Below, piece by piece: positions 16,452 to 28,524 of a stretch of 64,000 nt of DNA. The position numbers were made by a program, and so were the translations under genes. Under the pieces are notes generated by a model, which was given only the letters and a program-made list of their open reading frames with translations, searched no databases and had not been told where the DNA came from. Each line of letters opens with the position of its first letter. Positions within the stretch are counted from its first letter, which is position 1. The DNA is from Bacillus sp. (in: firmicutes) (GTDB lineage Bacteria; Bacillota; Bacilli; Bacillales; JACDOC01), in the NCBI GenBank assembly GCA_017656295.1, contig JACDOC010000001.1:434001-498000 (forward strand), written 5' to 3'.

Positions 16452-16766
16452 ATGAAAGAAATCAATCGCGAAGAATTACCTTCATGTTTGAAAGACCCGA
16501 ACAAAAAAGCTCTTTATTTATATACGCCTCTTTGTGGGACATGTCAACTAGCAAGCAAAATGTTAGATGTGGTAGAACATGTAGTATCTAACGTTTCATT
16601 TTATAAACTGGATTTAAATTACGCACCAGATTTTGCGGAAGCATATTCAATCGAAAGTGTTCCTTGTTTACTCATCATGAACGGAGAAACCGTTCTTGAA
16701 AAAATTTATGCTTTTCACTCGGTTGCATATTTGTATGATGTTTTTCAAAAACAAGCAATGATGTAA
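16452..16766 (+). CDS. yusE: Thioredoxin-like protein YusE
   Basis: Thioredoxin-fold protein of 104 residues with active-site CGTC (C28, C31) and the cis-Pro region VPCLLIMNGE. The CGTC centre differs from the CGPC of standard thioredoxin, suggesting a specialised partner. No signal peptide, so cytosolic. Second gene of the yusF-yusE pair, followed by a strong terminator. Confidence 0.85.
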   Translation: MKEINREELPSCLKDPNKKALYLYTPLCGTCQLASKMLDVVEHVVSNVSFYKLDLNYAPDFAEAYSIESVPCLLIMNGETVLEKIYAFHSVAYLYDVFQKQAMM

Positions 16767-16804
16767 AGCAATTTCTCTACTAGGAGAAGTTGCTTTTTTT
16801 TTTT
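16765..16804 (+). terminator. Terminator of yusFE
   Basis: Stem AAAGCAATTTCTC / GAGAAGTTGCTTT (one wobble) followed by a very long T-run (about 12). Confidence 0.9.
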
Positions 16805-16966
16805 TGGAGCGATTTTAGGGAGCATGTTCCGACATATTTCTCAGGAAATGGAGATAAACGTCGCTGAAACAATCGGATTATAAGAGAAAATGACGGAACT
16901 TTTTTGCAGGATATATTTTCTTCTTATGGAAGTTATCTGTTAAGAAAACGGACAGGGGATGAGGGT

Positions 16967-17308
16967 GTGGAACAATGGATTCAGTACATGATTGAACAAG
17001 CACTGACATATGAACATATCCGCAAGCTATTAGAGAATAAAAAATGGCGTATTTGTTTAAGTGAAAAAGAAAAAAGATGGAACCTTATGTTTCAACATGG
17101 TAACATTCGTTGGATAAAGGACGAAGGTGATCATTGCGATCTCCTTATTGAAGGGACAACGTCTGCTCTGTTGAAACTTGTACGGGGTGAAGAAATGCTT
17201 CAACAACTAATGAAAAAAAGGGAGATTCAAGTAAAAGGGTCGTACCGTGCGCTACTGTTTTTTGAATCATTTGCATGGCTTTTCGAAGTGAATACACAAC
17301 AAATTTAG
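16967..17308 (+). CDS. yusD: SCP2-like protein YusD
   Basis: A 113-residue protein placed as yusD by position and length (between yusE and metN). It has an SCP2-like sterol-carrier pattern: KWRICLSEKEKRWNLMF, GDHCDLLIEGTTSALLKLVRGEE, then IQVKGSYRALLFFESFAWLF. Function unknown; SCP2 folds bind lipophilic ligands. The GTG at 16967 follows a good SD (AGGGGATGAGGG); the frame extends 21 codons further up to a TTG that has no SD. Confidence 0.7.
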   Translation: MEQWIQYMIEQALTYEHIRKLLENKKWRICLSEKEKRWNLMFQHGNIRWIKDEGDHCDLLIEGTTSALLKLVRGEEMLQQLMKKREIQVKGSYRALLFFESFAWLFEVNTQQI

Positions 17309-17339
17309 CACTAAAATTAATAAAATAAAAAATTTTTTG

Positions 17340-17368
17340 TTGACATCAGCTGTTACGAATTGTAAAAT
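17340..17368 (+). promoter_or_regulatory. SigA promoter of metNPQ
   Basis: Consensus TTGACA (17340-17345), 17-base spacer, TAAAAT (17363-17368), about 70 bases ahead of the SAM riboswitch. Confidence 0.85.
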
Positions 17369-17379
17369 CGAATTCGTAA
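17353..17379. promoter_or_regulatory. Inverted repeat overlapping the metNPQ -10 box
   Basis: Perfect 9-bp arms TTACGAATT (17353-17361) and AATTCGTAA (17371-17379) flank nine bases that include the -10 hexamer. The placement suits a repressor site, yet the operon already has a SAM riboswitch. No known consensus was assigned. Confidence 0.5.
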
Positions 17380-17436
17380 TCATTAGATGATATAACGCGT
17401 AGACGTTTTAATTGAATAAAGGAATGCGATTCTTCG

Positions 17437-17625
17437 CTCTTATCAAGAGAGGTGGAGGGATGTGCCCGATGAAACCCGGCAACCGTCAATCGATATTCAC
17501 TCGATTGAAATGGTGCCAATTCACACAAGGCAACTTGTTTGCTTTGAGAGATGAGAGAAAGAATTGAGCTAGCACCTATGTACTAGTTTAAGTCTTTCTG
17601 CTCATCTAGCAGGAAGACTTTTTTG
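17437..17625 (+). ncRNA. SAM-I riboswitch (S-box) with terminator
   Basis: Aptamer at 17437-17557: P1 CTCTTATC / GATGAGAG, core AGAGGTGGAGGGA, GATGAAACCCGGCAACC, a perfect P3 stem TCAATCGA / TCGATTGA, then GGTGCCAATTC and the P4 region. It is followed by terminator hairpin AAGTCTTTCTGCT / AGCAGGAAGACTT with TTTTTTG (17590-17625). SAM binding would favour termination ahead of metN. Confidence 0.95.
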
Positions 17626-17734
17626 TTTCTATTGGTATGTTGGGAGCGGAGACAAAGATTGTCCCGCTTACGTTTTCATTTTAATTCTGATTAAATTGAT
17701 AAGAATAATAGAATTTTAAAGAGGGTGACCTTCG

Positions 17735-18772
17735 ATGATTACGATAGACAACGTCACGAAAACCTTTCCTGCTAAGACGGGTGATGTAACAGCACTGAAA
17801 GATGTGAGTTTAACTATTCAAGAAGGAGAAATATTCGGCATTATCGGGTACAGCGGAGCCGGTAAAAGTACATTGATTCGTCTACTTAATGGATTAGAAG
17901 TTCCGTCCTCAGGAAAAGTGATTGTAGATGGACAAGAAATCTCCAAAATAAAAGGAGCAATTCTACGAAAGACAAGGCAACAGATTGGTATGGTATTTCA
18001 GCATTTTAATTTACTGTGGTCACGAACGGTAAAAGAAAACATCGCCTTCCCTTTAGAAATTGCAAAAATTCCGAAGCAAAAACGTGAAAAGCGCGTTCAA
18101 GAACTAATTCAATTAGTCGGTTTGGAAGGAAAAGAAGAGGCGTACCCTTCTCAATTAAGCGGTGGTCAAAAGCAGCGAGTTGGTATCGCCAGAGCATTAG
18201 CCAATAATCCAAAAGTTCTTTTATGTGATGAAGCGACGTCTGCCTTAGATCCAAAAACAACAGATTCAATTTTAGAATTGTTGAAATCCATTAATCAAAA
18301 ATTTGGAATTACGATTGTGTTAATTACCCATGAGATGCATGTCATCCGAAAAATTTGTCATCGCGTAGCTGTCATGGAATACGGTTCGGTCGTTGAAGTC
18401 GGCTCTGTTCAAGAGGTGTTTAAACACCCGAAAGCAGAAGTCACAAAACGTTTTATCCAGCAAGAAGAAGCTGTGTTTGGGTCAGACAAACATCTCGACT
18501 TGTTCTTACCATTACGTGACAAAGAAGTATTAGTCAAGTTCAAGTTTGGCGATTCGGTACAACAACCGATTATTTCCCAACTGGTGAGGCAATTTGCAAT
18601 CGATGTGAACATCGTCCAAGGAAACGTGTCTCGTACGCAAGAGGGGTCACACGGCTGGCTCATTGTGTCGATGTATGGTGAAAAAGAAGACATTGATTTC
18701 GCTCTGGCGTTTGTCAAAAAAGAAGGGGTGATTGTGGAGGTGCTAGCGAATGGTAGAGAAATGGCTTCCTAA
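17735..18772 (+). CDS. metN: Methionine ABC transporter ATP-binding protein MetN
   Basis: ATPase of the D/L-methionine importer (345 aa). Walker A GYSGAGKST (38-46), signature LSGGQKQRVGIARAL and Walker B VLLCDEATSALD are present, and a C-terminal NIL domain (about 265-340) is the usual methionine-binding regulatory domain. SD GAGGGTGA before ATG. It overlaps metP by 23 bases, indicating translational coupling. Controlled by the upstream SAM-I riboswitch. Confidence 0.95.
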   Translation: MITIDNVTKTFPAKTGDVTALKDVSLTIQEGEIFGIIGYSGAGKSTLIRLLNGLEVPSSGKVIVDGQEISKIKGAILRKTRQQIGMVFQHFNLLWSRTVKENIAFPLEIAKIPKQKREKRVQELIQLVGLEGKEEAYPSQLSGGQKQRVGIARALANNPKVLLCDEATSALDPKTTDSILELLKSINQKFGITIVLITHEMHVIRKICHRVAVMEYGSVVEVGSVQEVFKHPKAEVTKRFIQQEEAVFGSDKHLDLFLPLRDKEVLVKFKFGDSVQQPIISQLVRQFAIDVNIVQGNVSRTQEGSHGWLIVSMYGEKEDIDFALAFVKKEGVIVEVLANGREMAS

Positions 18773-19418
18773 TGTGAATTGGGAAAAAATGTGGGAAGCA
18801 ACGTACGAAACCATCTATATGACATCGATTTCTGTTCTCATTACGTTTATGTTAGGAATTGTGCTTGGTCTATTATTGTTCCTAACATCGAAAGGGAATA
18901 TGTGGGAAAACAAAGTCGTTCATTGGCTTGTAAGTGCGTTTGTAAATATTTTCCGTTCCATCCCATTCATTATTTTAATTGTACTTTTGGTTCCTTTTAC
19001 CAAGTGGTTAATGGGTACCATTATTGGTGAAAAAGCAGCGCTTCCTGCGTTAATTATTGGTGCCGCACCCTTTTACGCGCGAATGGTGGAAATTGGCCTT
19101 CGGGAAATTGACAAAGGGGTCATCGAAGCGGCCAAAGCGATGGGAGCGTCCAATACAACCATTATCTTTAAAGTGTTAATACCTGAATCAGCGCCAGCGA
19201 TTGTTTCTGGTATTACTGTAACCGCGATTGCTCTTGTTGGTTTTACAGCAATGGCTGGCGTCATTGGAGCAGGGGGTCTAGGAAACTTAGCTTATTTAGA
19301 TGGGTTTCAACGAAGCCGTGATGATGTGACTTTAGTTGCTACGATTATTATTTTACTGATCGTATTTGTCCTCCAATTTATTGGAGATCACCTAACAACA
19401 AAAATTGATAAAAGATAA
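18750..19418 (+). CDS. metP: Methionine ABC transporter permease MetP
   Basis: Five-helix MetI-type permease (222 aa) with the binding-protein-dependent transport signature EAAKAMGASNTTIIFKVLIPESAPAI (about 131-156) contacting MetN. The start lies inside metN. Middle gene of metNPQ. Confidence 0.95.
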   Translation: MVEKWLPNVNWEKMWEATYETIYMTSISVLITFMLGIVLGLLLFLTSKGNMWENKVVHWLVSAFVNIFRSIPFIILIVLLVPFTKWLMGTIIGEKAALPALIIGAAPFYARMVEIGLREIDKGVIEAAKAMGASNTTIIFKVLIPESAPAIVSGITVTAIALVGFTAMAGVIGAGGLGNLAYLDGFQRSRDDVTLVATIIILLIVFVLQFIGDHLTTKIDKR

Positions 19419-19432
19419 GGGAGATGAGAAAG

Positions 19433-20272
19433 ATGAAAAAATTTCTATTTTGGTTAAGTACGATTCTAATTATTGGGGTGTTAGCAGCATGTGGTTCATC
19501 TGAAGAAAGTGCTGCTACTAACGAAACAAACGATACAAAAAAATTAGTGGTTGGTGCCTCTAACATCCCACACGCTGTGATTTTAGAAAAAGCAAAACCG
19601 ATTTTAGAAGAAAAAGGAATCGAATTAGAAATTGTTACGTATCAAGATTATATCATGCCGAATAAAGCACTTGATGAAAAATCATTGGATGCAAACTACT
19701 TCCAACACGTACCTTACTTAGAGTCTCAAATTGCTGATCATGGATATGATTTCGTGAACGCAGGCGGAATTCATATTGAACCAATTGGTTTATACTCCCA
19801 AAAATACAAAAGCTTAGACGAGCTTCCAGATGGAGCAACAATCATTATGAGTAACTCTGTTGCCGACCACGGCCGCATTTTATCAGTACTTGAAAAAGAA
19901 GGGCTTATCAAATTAAAAGAAGGGGTAGACAAACTGAAAGCTACGACGGATGATATTGCCGAAAATCCAAAGAACTTACAGTTTGAATACGATTATGAAG
20001 CTTCGTTCTTACCGCAAGTGTATAACAATGGTGAAGGTGATGTTGTTGTCATTAACTCTAACTATGCAATCGACGCAGGTTTAAATCCACTAGAAGACTC
20101 CATTGCGATTGAAAGCAGTGATTCACCATATGCGAACATCATTGCTGTTCGCAGTGGAGATGAAAATCGTGAGGAAATACAAACATTAGTGGAAGTGTTA
20201 CGTTCTAAAGAAATTCAAGACTTTATTTTAGAAGAATGGAATGGAGCAGTCGTTCCAGTGTCAGGTGAATAA
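19433..20272 (+). CDS. metQ: Methionine-binding lipoprotein MetQ
   Basis: NlpA-family solute-binding lipoprotein. Lipobox LAAC gives lipidation at about Cys20; mature domain begins KKLVVGASNIPHAVILEKAKPIL and includes QHVPYLE and NSNYAIDAGL, standard for methionine-binding proteins. The ATG at 19433 is preferred because the SD AAGGGAG is correctly spaced; the ATG nine bases earlier abuts it. Last gene of the operon, followed by a terminator. Confidence 0.95.
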   Translation: MKKFLFWLSTILIIGVLAACGSSEESAATNETNDTKKLVVGASNIPHAVILEKAKPILEEKGIELEIVTYQDYIMPNKALDEKSLDANYFQHVPYLESQIADHGYDFVNAGGIHIEPIGLYSQKYKSLDELPDGATIIMSNSVADHGRILSVLEKEGLIKLKEGVDKLKATTDDIAENPKNLQFEYDYEASFLPQVYNNGEGDVVVINSNYAIDAGLNPLEDSIAIESSDSPYANIIAVRSGDENREEIQTLVEVLRSKEIQDFILEEWNGAVVPVSGE

Positions 20273-20301
20273 TAGCGTGTTCCCCCTTTTTATATAAACC
20301 T

Positions 20302-20331
20302 AAATCCGAGGTGTACGCCTCGGATTTTTTT
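20302..20331 (+). terminator. Terminator of metNPQ
   Basis: Perfect stem AAATCCGAGG / CCTCGGATTT with TGTACG loop and seven T. Confidence 0.9.
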
Positions 20332-20413
20332 GTCTCGCACTTTTTAGCATAGTTTCCAACTTTTTAACTCATACTACGGGTGAAATGAAGTGAAAGATAG
20401 GAGTGGAAGGAAT

Positions 20414-20779
20414 ATGCAATATGAACCACGAAATTCGACCGAAGCAGCTCTTCATCATTACAAAGCAGGATTAGGGACATTTACGCAAAAAATGCCGGAG
20501 CTTGCTAATCATTATCATGCCTTTACTCAGGAATGTTTTAAAGAAGGGGCACTTTCTCAAAAGGAAAAGCAGTTAATTGCTCTTGGGATTAGTCTTAATT
20601 TACAAGATGAATATTGCATTATTTATCATTTGAAAGGTTGTTTAGATCAGGGGTGTTCAGAAGAAGAAATTTTAGAAACAATCGGTGTCACTGCCGCATT
20701 TGGTGGAGGTGCTGCGATGAGTCAAGCAGTTACTCTTGTCCAAGAGGCCATGGAAGAACTAAATCAATTAAAGCAATAA
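20414..20779 (+). CDS. yurZ: Carboxymuconolactone decarboxylase-family protein YurZ
   Basis: AhpD/CMD-like all-helical protein of 121 residues. The family core [60 protein letters not shown] includes the conserved His in YHLKG. AhpD-type enzymes use a CxxC pair; here only single cysteines at separate positions are seen, so peroxidase-type chemistry is uncertain. ATG start follows GGAGTGG. Lies between metQ and suf as in B. subtilis. Confidence 0.85.
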   Translation: MQYEPRNSTEAALHHYKAGLGTFTQKMPELANHYHAFTQECFKEGALSQKEKQLIALGISLNLQDEYCIIYHLKGCLDQGCSEEEILETIGVTAAFGGGAAMSQAVTLVQEAMEELNQLKQ

Positions 20780-20972
20780 GAATAAAGGAGCATCTATGAG
20801 AGATATGCTAAAAAATTGAGAATTATCCACCTAAATTAAATTGACGCGATTCAATCCTTTCTACATACATCAGAAGTGACTTTACTCCGTTTGTCGGTTT
20901 ATTTCTTTACTGGTAAAATATTACTTGTATGATAAATAATGAAAGGATTGATTCCCTATTCAACTTTTAAAA

Positions 20973-21155
20973 TTGGACTATACGTCTGATATGGAAAAAT
21001 CGCTTTATCAAGCCCATGGGATTGGTTATGAGGTATATCGTCGAAAGCATGATGTTCGGATGATGATAGAACGACGTAGGGAAGCCGATTACGTGAATAG
21101 TCAACGAATGATTGCTGATTTAGGTAGACGGTTGATCTATACAACATATTTATAG
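20973..21155 (+). CDS. Hypothetical small basic protein
   Basis: A frame of 60 codons ending shortly before a good terminator hairpin. The sequence is Arg/Tyr-rich with a helical look (GYEVYRRKHDVRMMIERRREADYVNSQRMIADLGRRLIYTTYL). TTG at 20973 and ATG at 20991 are both possible starts, and no SD is well placed for either. I do not recognise a family. Its reality rests on the terminator and on amino-acid composition. Confidence 0.4.
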   Translation: MDYTSDMEKSLYQAHGIGYEVYRRKHDVRMMIERRREADYVNSQRMIADLGRRLIYTTYL

Positions 21156-21166
21156 GTAGAAAAACG

Positions 21167-21198
21167 GAAACCAGTGTGTTTACAACCACTGGTTTTCT
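21167..21198 (+). terminator. Terminator before the suf operon
   Basis: Stem GAAACCAGTG / CACTGGTTTTC with a ten-base loop and a T-rich tail. Confidence 0.75.
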
Positions 21199-21332
21199 CA
21201 TTTATCAAAATATACATGTTTCCAGAAAAATAAGGAAACGATAAGGAAGTACAAGATAGATGGGGAAATCATGGAATCTTTAGTTTCTCACCTTTACAAG
21301 TTGCTTATAGTTTTCATTTGTTATAAGATTGT

Positions 21333-21360
21333 AATGAGAATAAAATGAGAATAAGAATAA
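21333..21360. repeat. Tandem 11-bp repeats in the sufC leader
   Basis: AATGAGAATAA occurs twice head to tail (21333-21343, 21344-21354) and is followed by a partial GAATAA. They lie just after a putative extended -10 TGTTATAAG (21319-21327) and before sufC. Possible regulator site. Confidence 0.6.
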
Positions 21361-21403
21361 AAAATATTCTTTCAATAATTAAGCTGAAGACGGAGGTATA
21401 ATC

Positions 21404-22189
21404 ATGGCTGGTTCAACATTAACTATTAAAGATCTTCATGTGTCGGTTGAAGGAAAAGAAATTTTAAAAGGGGTTAACTTAGAAATAAAAGGTGGCGAAA
21501 TTCATGCCATCATGGGTCCTAACGGTACAGGTAAATCTACGCTTTCTTCTGCGATCATGGGTCATCCGAAGTACGAAGTAACAAAAGGAAGCGTTACGCT
21601 TGATGGAAAAAACTTGCTTGAAATGGAAGTAGATGAACGTGCACGTGCTGGACTATTTTTAGCAATGCAATACCCAAGTGAGATTAGCGGGGTAACAAAT
21701 GCAGACTTCCTACGTTCTGCCATCAATAGCCGTCGTGAAGAAGGCGATGAAATTTCCTTAATGAAATTTATTCGTAAAATGGACGAAAAAATGGAATTCC
21801 TTGAAATGGATCCAGATATGGCACAACGTTATTTAAACGAAGGTTTCTCTGGTGGTGAGAAAAAACGTAACGAAATTCTTCAATTAATGATGTTAGAGCC
21901 GAAAATCGCAATTCTTGACGAAATTGACTCTGGTCTTGATATTGACGCGTTAAAAGTTGTATCTAAAGGTATTAACGCGATGCGTAGCAAAGATTTCGGT
22001 TGCTTAATTATTACGCACTATCAACGTTTACTCAACTATATCACTCCTGACTATGTACATGTGATGATGCAAGGACGAATTGTGAAATCTGGTGGACCAG
22101 AACTTGCACAACGTCTTGAGGCTGAAGGGTACGACTGGATTAAGAAAGAACTTGGTATTGAAGACGAAATTGTTGGTCAAGAAGCGTAA
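21404..22189 (+). CDS. sufC: Fe-S assembly ATPase SufC
   Basis: Soluble ABC-type ATPase (261 aa) of the SufBCD scaffold. Walker A GPNGTGKST (about 38-46), signature FSGGEKKRNEILQLM and Walker B IAILDEIDSGLDIDAL, the D-loop characteristic of SufC, are seen. SD CGGAGG, ATG. First gene of sufCDSUB, the essential Fe-S biogenesis operon of Bacillus. Confidence 0.95.
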   Translation: MAGSTLTIKDLHVSVEGKEILKGVNLEIKGGEIHAIMGPNGTGKSTLSSAIMGHPKYEVTKGSVTLDGKNLLEMEVDERARAGLFLAMQYPSEISGVTNADFLRSAINSRREEGDEISLMKFIRKMDEKMEFLEMDPDMAQRYLNEGFSGGEKKRNEILQLMMLEPKIAILDEIDSGLDIDALKVVSKGINAMRSKDFGCLIITHYQRLLNYITPDYVHVMMQGRIVKSGGPELAQRLEAEGYDWIKKELGIEDEIVGQEA

Positions 22190-22206
22190 GCGTTAGGAGG
22201 ATTAAA

Positions 22207-25170
<2,964 letters not shown>

Positions 25171-25220
25171 CGAGTCAGCTGGTTTTTCGTTTAACACACA
25201 ACAAGATTGGAGGAATAAAA

Positions 25221-26618
25221 ATGGCAAAGAAAATGCCGGAAATCGGGGATTATAAGTACGGTTTCAGAGATAAAGACGTGTCCGTTTTCCGTTCCAAACG
25301 CGGTTTAACTCGTGAAATCGTCGAAGAAATTTCCCGAATGAAAGATGAGCCACAGTGGATGCTCGACTTCCGCTTAAAGTCACTAGAACACTTCTACAAT
25401 ATGCCAATGCCACAATGGGGCGGCGACTTATCCGCTCTTGATTTTGATGAAATTACGTACTATGTTAAGCCATCTGAGCGTTCTGGACGTTCTTGGGATG
25501 AAGTACCAGAAGAAATTAAGCGTACATTCGATAAATTAGGGATCCCTGAAGCGGAACAAAAATACTTGGCAGGGGTATCTGCGCAATACGAATCTGAAGT
25601 TGTGTACCACAACATGAAAGAGGATTTAGAGAAATTAGGTATCATCTTTAAAGATACGGATTCAGCGCTAAAAGAAAACGAAGATCTTTTCCGTCAGCAC
25701 TGGGCAAAAGTAGTCCCTCCAACAGATAATAAATTCGCAGCATTAAATTCTGCGGTTTGGTCTGGTGGTTCTTTTATTTACGTTCCACCTGGAGTAAAAG
25801 TGGATACGCCGCTACAAGCATATTTCCGTATCAACTCTGAAAATATGGGTCAGTTCGAGCGTACGTTAATTATCGTTGACGAGGGAGCGCACGTTCATTA
25901 CGTAGAAGGATGTACAGCACCAGTTTATACAACGAACTCACTGCACAGTGCGGTCGTTGAAATTATCGTGAAGAAAGGTGCATACTGCCGTTATACAACC
26001 ATCCAAAACTGGGCAAATAACGTATATAACCTTGTTACTAAACGTGCCGTTTGTGAAGAAAACGCAACGATGGAATGGATTGACGGAAATATCGGTTCTA
26101 AACTGACAATGAAATATCCGGCTGTCATCTTAAAAGGTGAAGGTGCGCGTGGTATGACTTTATCCATTGCTCTTGCTGGTAAAGGGCAACACCAAGATGC
26201 CGGAGCTAAAATGATTCACTTAGCACCAAATACGTCTTCTACCATCGTTTCTAAGTCTATCTCTAAACAAGGTGGTAAAGTAACGTACCGTGGTATTGTT
26301 CACTTTGGTCGTAAAGCAGACGGTGCTCGCTCAAACATTGAGTGTGACACGCTTATTTTAGATAACAAATCAACATCCGATACCATTCCATATAACGAAA
26401 TTTTAAATGACAATATTTCGCTTGAGCACGAAGCGAAAGTATCAAAAGTATCGGAAGAACAATTATTCTATCTCATGAGCCGCGGTATATCCGAAGAAGA
26501 AGCTACTGAAATGATTGTGATGGGCTTTATCGAGCCATTTACAAAAGAGCTTCCAATGGAATACGCGGTAGAAATGAACCGTCTAATCAAATTCGAAATG
26601 GAAGGTTCTATCGGTTAA
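25221..26618 (+). CDS. sufB: Fe-S assembly scaffold SufB
   Basis: Core SufB (465 aa) of the SufBC2D complex. Conserved [32 protein letters not shown] (with the sulfur-channel Cys), [14 protein letters not shown] and [14 protein letters not shown] are all seen; C-terminal [35 protein letters not shown] after TTGGAGG, 50 bases after sufU. Last gene of the operon. Confidence 0.95.
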   Translation: MAKKMPEIGDYKYGFRDKDVSVFRSKRGLTREIVEEISRMKDEPQWMLDFRLKSLEHFYNMPMPQWGGDLSALDFDEITYYVKPSERSGRSWDEVPEEIKRTFDKLGIPEAEQKYLAGVSAQYESEVVYHNMKEDLEKLGIIFKDTDSALKENEDLFRQHWAKVVPPTDNKFAALNSAVWSGGSFIYVPPGVKVDTPLQAYFRINSENMGQFERTLIIVDEGAHVHYVEGCTAPVYTTNSLHSAVVEIIVKKGAYCRYTTIQNWANNVYNLVTKRAVCEENATMEWIDGNIGSKLTMKYPAVILKGEGARGMTLSIALAGKGQHQDAGAKMIHLAPNTSSTIVSKSISKQGGKVTYRGIVHFGRKADGARSNIECDTLILDNKSTSDTIPYNEILNDNISLEHEAKVSKVSEEQLFYLMSRGISEEEATEMIVMGFIEPFTKELPMEYAVEMNRLIKFEMEGSIG

Positions 26619-26625
26619 TGACACA

Positions 26626-26656
26626 CCTCGCTCCACTTGGGGGCGAGGATTTTTTC
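26626..26656 (+). terminator. Terminator of sufCDSUB
   Basis: Stem CCTCGCTCC / GGGGCGAGG followed by ATTTTTT. Confidence 0.85.
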
Positions 26657-26746
26657 TGTCATTTTTTCACTTTTGTAAAAGTTGATGCACCTACCTATGC
26701 TGAACTATGGAATATGATAGAATGAGGTTAACAAGGTGGTGAGACG

Positions 26747-27595
26747 GTGATTTATATCGGATTAACGGGATGGGGCGATCATGATTCATTGTATGAAGGG
26801 AACGTATCCAACCGGGATAAATTACAAGTATATGCTTCCTATTTTCCAACGGTAGAGGTGGATAGCTCTTTTTATGCCATCCAACCAGAACGTAATTACG
26901 AAAAATGGATTGAGGAAACTCCAGCAAGTTTCCAATTTATCGTAAAAGCCTATCAAGGAATGACGGGGCATTTACGTGGAGACATCCCGTTTTCTTCTAA
27001 AAAAGAAATGTTCGAGTCCTTTTGCCAATCACTCCGTCCGTTTTCAAAATCCAGCAAATTAGCGATGGTGCTATTTCAGTTTCCGCCATGGTTTCAATGC
27101 ACGAAAGAAAATGTCGATTACTTACGTTATTGTCGAGAAGCAATGGGGGACCTCCCAGTCGCACTAGAATTTCGGAATCGAACGTGGTTTTCTGAAAAAT
27201 ATCGAGAAAAAACACTGGCTTTTATGAAAAAAGAAAAGTGGATCCATAGTATCTGTGATGAACCACAAGTAGGGGAAGGGTCAGTACCAACTGTTTTAGA
27301 ACCAACGGATTCAGAAAAAACGTTAATACGCATGCATGGTAGAAATGTTAATGGATGGCGAAAACCAAAGGAAGGGAAAAACTGGCGGGATGTGCGCTAT
27401 TTATACCGCTATAATCGCCAAGAGCTGCTGGAATGGAAACATTATATACGAAGTCTTCAAAAACGGACTACCACTATTTACATGTTATTTAACAATAATT
27501 CTGGTGGTGATGCTGCAGACAATGCCAAGGAAATGATTGAACTATTAGGTATTGAATATGATGATTTAGCCCCACGGCAACTAGAGTTATTTTGA
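26747..27595 (+). CDS. yunF: DUF72 family protein YunF
   Basis: TIM-barrel protein of the DUF72 family (282 aa). Features: YIGLTGWGDHDSLYEG, VDSSFYAIQPERNYEKW, FRNRTWF and RMHGRNVNGW, and a C-terminal YMLFNNNSGGDAADNAKEM. The catalytic role of the family is unresolved. GTG start behind AAGGTGGTGA. Neighbour yunE begins 20 bases downstream, so they may be co-transcribed. Confidence 0.85.
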   Translation: MIYIGLTGWGDHDSLYEGNVSNRDKLQVYASYFPTVEVDSSFYAIQPERNYEKWIEETPASFQFIVKAYQGMTGHLRGDIPFSSKKEMFESFCQSLRPFSKSSKLAMVLFQFPPWFQCTKENVDYLRYCREAMGDLPVALEFRNRTWFSEKYREKTLAFMKKEKWIHSICDEPQVGEGSVPTVLEPTDSEKTLIRMHGRNVNGWRKPKEGKNWRDVRYLYRYNRQELLEWKHYIRSLQKRTTTIYMLFNNNSGGDAADNAKEMIELLGIEYDDLAPRQLELF

Positions 27596-27614
27596 GGAGA
27601 GTGATTTTAAACAA

Positions 27615-28439
27615 ATGGAAGCTATTGTTTTAATCGTGTGTGGATTACTAGCAGGAGCATTAGGGGCTCTAGTCGGCCTTGGAGGGGGAATCATTATCGT
27701 TCCAGCCTTAATTTATTTAGGTTCCTATACGCCTTTATTAAAACCAATCTCTCCACAGGTAGCTGTGGGGACGTCCTTACTCATCATGATATTTACAGGA
27801 TTGTCTTCTACGTTAAGTTATATGAAGCATAAGACAGTTGATTACAAGAGTGGATGGATTTTCTTTCTAGGAAGCGGACCAGGGGCGATCGTGGGTGCTT
27901 GGGTGAACCAAACGTTAAAGATGAGCACGTTCAATGTGTATTTCGGAAGTTTTATGATTTTTGTCGCTCTTTTACTTATGTTTAAAAATCGTTTAAAACC
28001 GGTCCAAGGTCTGTTTAATCAAACCATTAAGCGAACATTTATGGATGGAGAAGGGCATACATACGAATATGGATACCATCCTTTGATGGGAATCTTGATT
28101 TCGTTTATTGTGGGATTTTGTTCTGGTATTTTTGGAATTGGTGGAGGTTCTCTCATGGTACCAGCGATGATGCTTATTTTTCTGTTTCCTCCACATGTGG
28201 CGATTGCAACTTCGATGTTTATGATTTTTCTTTCTGCATTAGTTAGTTCGACGATGCATATTTGGTTAGGAAACGTCAACTGGACTTATGCTCTTTTTCT
28301 TATTCCGGGAGCGTGGATTGGCGCTAAAGTTGGGGCTTGGATGAATACGAAATTAAAATCAGATACACTGGTAAGTATTTTACGGATTATTTTAATTCTT
28401 ATCGGCCTGCGCCTCATCTATCAAGGAATTGTCGGTTAG
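27615..28439 (+). CDS. yunE: TauE/SafE-family membrane transporter YunE
   Basis: Predicted sulfite/organosulfonate exporter family (274 aa) with about eight membrane segments arranged as two repeats, each with the family GxGGGxxxVPAL pattern (GLGGGIIIVPALIYL near 24-38; FGIGGGSLMVPAMML near 175-189). The central loop (about 140-155) is cytosolic. Substrate unknown; may export a sulfur compound. Same order as in B. subtilis yunFED. Confidence 0.88.
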   Translation: MEAIVLIVCGLLAGALGALVGLGGGIIIVPALIYLGSYTPLLKPISPQVAVGTSLLIMIFTGLSSTLSYMKHKTVDYKSGWIFFLGSGPGAIVGAWVNQTLKMSTFNVYFGSFMIFVALLLMFKNRLKPVQGLFNQTIKRTFMDGEGHTYEYGYHPLMGILISFIVGFCSGIFGIGGGSLMVPAMMLIFLFPPHVAIATSMFMIFLSALVSSTMHIWLGNVNWTYALFLIPGAWIGAKVGAWMNTKLKSDTLVSILRIILILIGLRLIYQGIVG

Positions 28440-28524
28440 CTTTAGAAGACAGCAAACAAGTATTCATCATATATTACAATAAGCGATAGGTTAAGTGAAA
28501 AATGAATGCGCTGAGGTGTTAGGG

